Assembly (NCBI GenBank): GCA_937967455.1
Contig: CALCJK010000011.1
Coordinates: 1-64,000 of the forward strand
Direction of reading: 5' to 3'
Length of the DNA stretch: 64,000 nucleotides
Source: an uncultured bacterium
GTDB taxonomy: Bacteria; Bacteroidota; Ignavibacteria; UBA10030; BY39
Position numbers and translations under genes: made by a program. Positions within the stretch are counted from its first letter, which is position 1. Every line of letters begins with the position of its first letter. The notes beneath the pieces are model-generated. The model saw only the letters and a program-made list of their open reading frames with translations. It made no database searches and had not been told where the DNA came from. Positions 61,153 to 64,000 of this stretch are shown piece after piece.

Positions 61153-62913
61153 ATGAAATCTCTCCTAAGATTAATTCCATATCTCAACCGCTATAAAAAA
61201 TCACTCTTAATTGGTCTAATTGCAATTATAGGGAGCAATATATTTACTGTTATCCAGCCCCATTTTGTTGGAAGAGCTATTGATGATTTAAAGTATGGAT
61301 TAGAATCAAAAAATCTGGATTCTTTTAGTTTACTATATTATGCAATTATCATAGTTGGTTTTACACTAATTGCCGGAGTAATGTCGTTCATAACAAGGCA
61401 AACCATAATAGTAACTTCCCGCAAGATTGAGTATGATTTACGTAACGATTTTCTAGCACATCTACAAAAGCTTCATTTTTCGTTCTTCCAAAATACACCA
61501 ACAGGCGATTTAATGGCACATGCTACAAATGATATAAGTGCAGTTAGAAATGTGCTCGGACCCGGCATAATGTATCCAGCAGATACAATTGTAACTTTTG
61601 TAATGGTTTTAACAATGATGATTTTAAAAGACTGGAGACTTACATTATTAGCTTTGATTCCATTGCCACTTGTTTCATTTGCGGTTTATAAACTTGGAAA
61701 ACTGATTAATGTAAAATTTCAGGAGAGACAGGAACATTTTAGCAAATTAACTGGACGTGCTCAAGAAAATTTGTCTGGTATTAGAGTCATCAAGGCATAT
61801 GTAAGAGAAGATTATGAGATTCAAACCTTCAAAAATTTAAGCTGGGAATATCTAAAGAAAAATCTTGTACTTGCAAGGTATCAATCAATTATATGGCCAA
61901 CTATGTTTTTGCTTGTGGGTATATCACTTGTTGTTACAATTTATTTTGGAGGTATTCGTGTAATCGAAAACAAAATGAGTATTGGAACATTAACAGCATT
62001 CTTCGCTTATTTAATGATGTTAATCTGGCCTATGATCGCTTTTGGTTGGGTGACAAATATCTTGCAGCAAGGTGCTGCATCTATGAAGAGAATTTCAAAA
62101 ATATTGGATATTGTTCCAGAAATACGAAATTCGGAAAATTTAGATCTTTCAATAAAAGACATTAACGGAGAAATTGAATTCCAGAATGTAAACTTCAAAT
62201 ATAAAGATTCTCAAAATCCCATTCTGAAAAATATAAATTTAAAAATTCCAGCAGGTAAAACACTCGCAATTGTTGGTTACACTGGTTCTGGAAAATCAAC
62301 TTTGGTAAGTTTAATACCAAGATTGTATGATGTGACGGAAGGTAAAATATTGATTGATGGTAAAGATATTAGAGTTATTCCAATTGAGATTTTGAGAAAA
62401 AATATAGGTTTCGTACCTCAGGAAACTTTTTTATTTTCAGAAACAATAGCAAATAATATCGCCTATGGTGTGGATGAAATAGATAATGAAGAAATAATTT
62501 ATTCCGCCGATGCAGCACAATTATCAAAGGATTTGGATGAATTCCCGAAAGGTTTTGAAACGATTATAGGCGAAAGAGGTATTACACTTTCTGGTGGACA
62601 AAAGCAAAGAGTTAGCATTGCAAGAGCTATTATTCGTAATCCTAAAATTTTAATTCTTGATGATGCATTATCTTCAGTAGACACATATACAGAAGAAGCT
62701 ATACTTCAAAAGTTAAGAGCTATTATGAAAAATCGTACATCAATTATTATAAGTCACAGAATTTCAACAGTAAAAGACGCAGATACAATCATAGTATTAC
62801 ATGACGGACAGATTGTTGAGCAGGGAACTCACGAAGAGTTGTTAGAATATGGTAAAATATATAAAGACCTTTATAACAAGCAATTACTTGAAGAAGAATT
62901 AGAGAAATTATAA
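61153..62913 (+). CDS. ABC exporter half (MsbA-like fold) with degenerate catalytic site
   Basis: 586 residues. Six transmembrane helices (about 1-310) are followed by an ATPase domain. Walker A is GYTGSGKST, the signature is LSGGQKQR, and the H-loop is in IIISHRIS. Walker B reads LILDD: Asp504 stands where the catalytic Glu should be. This is what the degenerate subunit of heterodimeric exporters such as TM287/288 has. The second exporter gene begins one base after its stop (62915), so the two probably form a heterodimer. Substrate cannot be told. Confidence 0.92.
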   Translation: MKSLLRLIPYLNRYKKSLLIGLIAIIGSNIFTVIQPHFVGRAIDDLKYGLESKNLDSFSLLYYAIIIVGFTLIAGVMSFITRQTIIVTSRKIEYDLRNDFLAHLQKLHFSFFQNTPTGDLMAHATNDISAVRNVLGPGIMYPADTIVTFVMVLTMMILKDWRLTLLALIPLPLVSFAVYKLGKLINVKFQERQEHFSKLTGRAQENLSGIRVIKAYVREDYEIQTFKNLSWEYLKKNLVLARYQSIIWPTMFLLVGISLVVTIYFGGIRVIENKMSIGTLTAFFAYLMMLIWPMIAFGWVTNILQQGAASMKRISKILDIVPEIRNSENLDLSIKDINGEIEFQNVNFKYKDSQNPILKNINLKIPAGKTLAIVGYTGSGKSTLVSLIPRLYDVTEGKILIDGKDIRVIPIEILRKNIGFVPQETFLFSETIANNIAYGVDEIDNEEIIYSADAAQLSKDLDEFPKGFETIIGERGITLSGGQKQRVSIARAIIRNPKILILDDALSSVDTYTEEAILQKLRAIMKNRTSIIISHRISTVKDADTIIVLHDGQIVEQGTHEELLEYGKIYKDLYNKQLLEEELEKL

Positions 62914-62914
62914 T

Positions 62915-64000
62915 ATGTACGAAGAAGAAATACTTGGTAAGGCATATGATTCGCGTTTGATGAAAAGATTGCTTAAGTATCTTAAGCCATATAAGTGGTA
63001 TGTTTTACTTGGGATTTTGTTGAGTTTATTAATGTCGGGATTAGAAGCTATTAGGCCTTACTTTACTAAGATCGCTGTCGATATAAATATTGCTAACAAG
63101 GATAAATATGGTTTGCTGACTACAACGGTGCTTTTCTTTTTAGTTTTGATAATTCGGGGAATAGTTCAGTATTTTAATGCATATTTAACTCAATGGATTG
63201 GTCAGCGCACAATTTTTGATCTAAGAATGGAAATTTTTGAGCATCTACAGAGATCTAATATCAGATTTTTTGATAAAAATCCTATAGGTAGATTGATTAC
63301 GCGTGTTACAAATGATGTTGAAGTCCTGAATGAAATGTTCTCTTCTGGTATTGTTATGGTTTTCACAGATATATTTACAATTATCGGAATTTTAGTCTTT
63401 ATGTTTTATATGAATTGGGAACTTGCGCTTGTATCTTTAAGTGTTTTACCAATTTTGTTTTATGCAACATTTCTATTTAGAAAGAAAGCAAGGGAAAGTT
63501 ATAGAGAGGTTCGACTTCAAGTCGCACGTATAAATACATTCATGCAAGAACATGTTTCAGGTATGTTGATAGATCAACTCTTTAATCGTGAAAAAAAATC
63601 TTATGAAGAATTTTCTAGAATTAATGCTGCACATCGTGATGCAAATATTAAATCTATTTTCTACTATGCGGTTTTTTATCCAGCTGTTGAGTTGATAGGT
63701 GCAATAGCTATCGGTTTAATTATATGGTATGCTGGAATTGAAGCCCTGAATAAAGAAATAACAATTGGTACGGTAATGGCATTTTTTCAGTTTAATGAAA
63801 TGTTCTGGAGGCCAATACGCGACCTCTCTGAAAAATACAACATTATGCAAACTGCAATGGCTTCGTCTGAAAGAATTTTTAAACTTTTGGATGATAAAAC
63901 TACTCTCCCGATGCAAATTAATGCAGTTCAATTAAAAGAAGTAAAGGGAGAAATTGTTTTTGAAAATGTATGGTTCTCATACGATTCTGTAGAAAATGAC
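62915..64000 (+). CDS. Second ABC exporter half, partial at window end
   Basis: Starts at ATG 62915, one base after the first exporter's TAA, and stays open to the window end (362 codons visible). Six transmembrane helices of the ABC exporter type are seen, with the intracellular segment FFDKNPIGRLITRVTNDV. The N-terminal lead, MYEEEILGKAYDSRLMKRLLKYLKP, is like the TM288-type partner. The last codons reach GEIVFENVWFSYDS, the beginning of the ATPase domain; its Walker motifs lie outside. The prediction is that this half carries the proper catalytic Glu. Confidence 0.9.
   Translation, partial: MYEEEILGKAYDSRLMKRLLKYLKPYKWYVLLGILLSLLMSGLEAIRPYFTKIAVDINIANKDKYGLLTTTVLFFLVLIIRGIVQYFNAYLTQWIGQRTIFDLRMEIFEHLQRSNIRFFDKNPIGRLITRVTNDVEVLNEMFSSGIVMVFTDIFTIIGILVFMFYMNWELALVSLSVLPILFYATFLFRKKARESYREVRLQVARINTFMQEHVSGMLIDQLFNREKKSYEEFSRINAAHRDANIKSIFYYAVFYPAVELIGAIAIGLIIWYAGIEALNKEITIGTVMAFFQFNEMFWRPIRDLSEKYNIMQTAMASSERIFKLLDDKTTLPMQINAVQLKEVKGEIVFENVWFSYDSVEND

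Overview
This is an AT-rich window (roughly two thirds A+T by eye) that looks like a chromosome segment from the Bacteroidota/Chlorobiota group, most likely Ignavibacteria. Three things point there. A 1023-residue secreted protease ends in a type IX secretion sorting domain of the 'NYPNPFN' style. DUF5916 and TolB/Omp85-type envelope proteins are present. Two promoters (for the tRNA pair and for a cold-shock gene) have the Bacteroidetes layout, TTG about 20 bases upstream of TAnnTTTG. Genes are tightly packed, with many ATGA stop/start overlaps.

Layout. 1-2199: the end of a type III CRISPR-Cas accessory operon, with a HEPN ribonuclease (5' end missing), a small unassigned protein and a Card1/Can2-like CARF nuclease. 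It stops two bases from the 3' end of a tRNA-Ser gene. 2202-2384: tRNA-Ser(CGA) and tRNA-Leu(CAG). 2492-8870: a DUF5916 outer-membrane protein, an exported unknown, a DUF418 membrane protein and a two-domain ThyX-like protein. 8987-13940: Ogg2 glycosylase, a saccharopine-dehydrogenase-like enzyme, a 48-codon ORF, a cell-wall amidase, a BtuF-like lipoprotein and ferritin. 14006-20586: an LPS glycosyltransferase, Kdo transferase WaaA, LarC and an M6 protease. 20602-27042: AnmK, an HI0933-type flavoprotein, a cold-shock protein with a long leader, and uvrA-pabA.

27184-36106 (minus strand) is one compact operon: an exported Ig-like protein, a secreted FecR-domain protein, a probable outer-membrane barrel, a CHASE2 adenylate cyclase and PriA. 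It looks like an envelope-to-cAMP signalling set joined to a replication-restart gene. 36533-51477 (plus strand) begins with a polyprenyl synthase, HPr, Enzyme I and a PGI/PMI isomerase. It continues into an envelope cluster: a gluzincin/TolB/Omp85 fusion, a BamB-like lipoprotein, a PEGA lipoprotein, two related proteins with long charged ER/K helices and TPRs, and an SppA protease fused to a beta-barrel. A perfect 30-bp palindrome holding both stop codons separates this from the convergent clpS-alaS-gmhA operon.

55515-64000 (plus strand) carries a PfkB kinase, dapB-dapA-dapD (succinylase lysine/diaminopimelate route), an RmlD-like reductase, serS, and two tandem ABC exporter halves. The first half has Asp in place of the catalytic Glu, as in heterodimeric exporters; the second runs off the window. 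No CRISPR array, insertion sequence, rRNA or replication origin was found.
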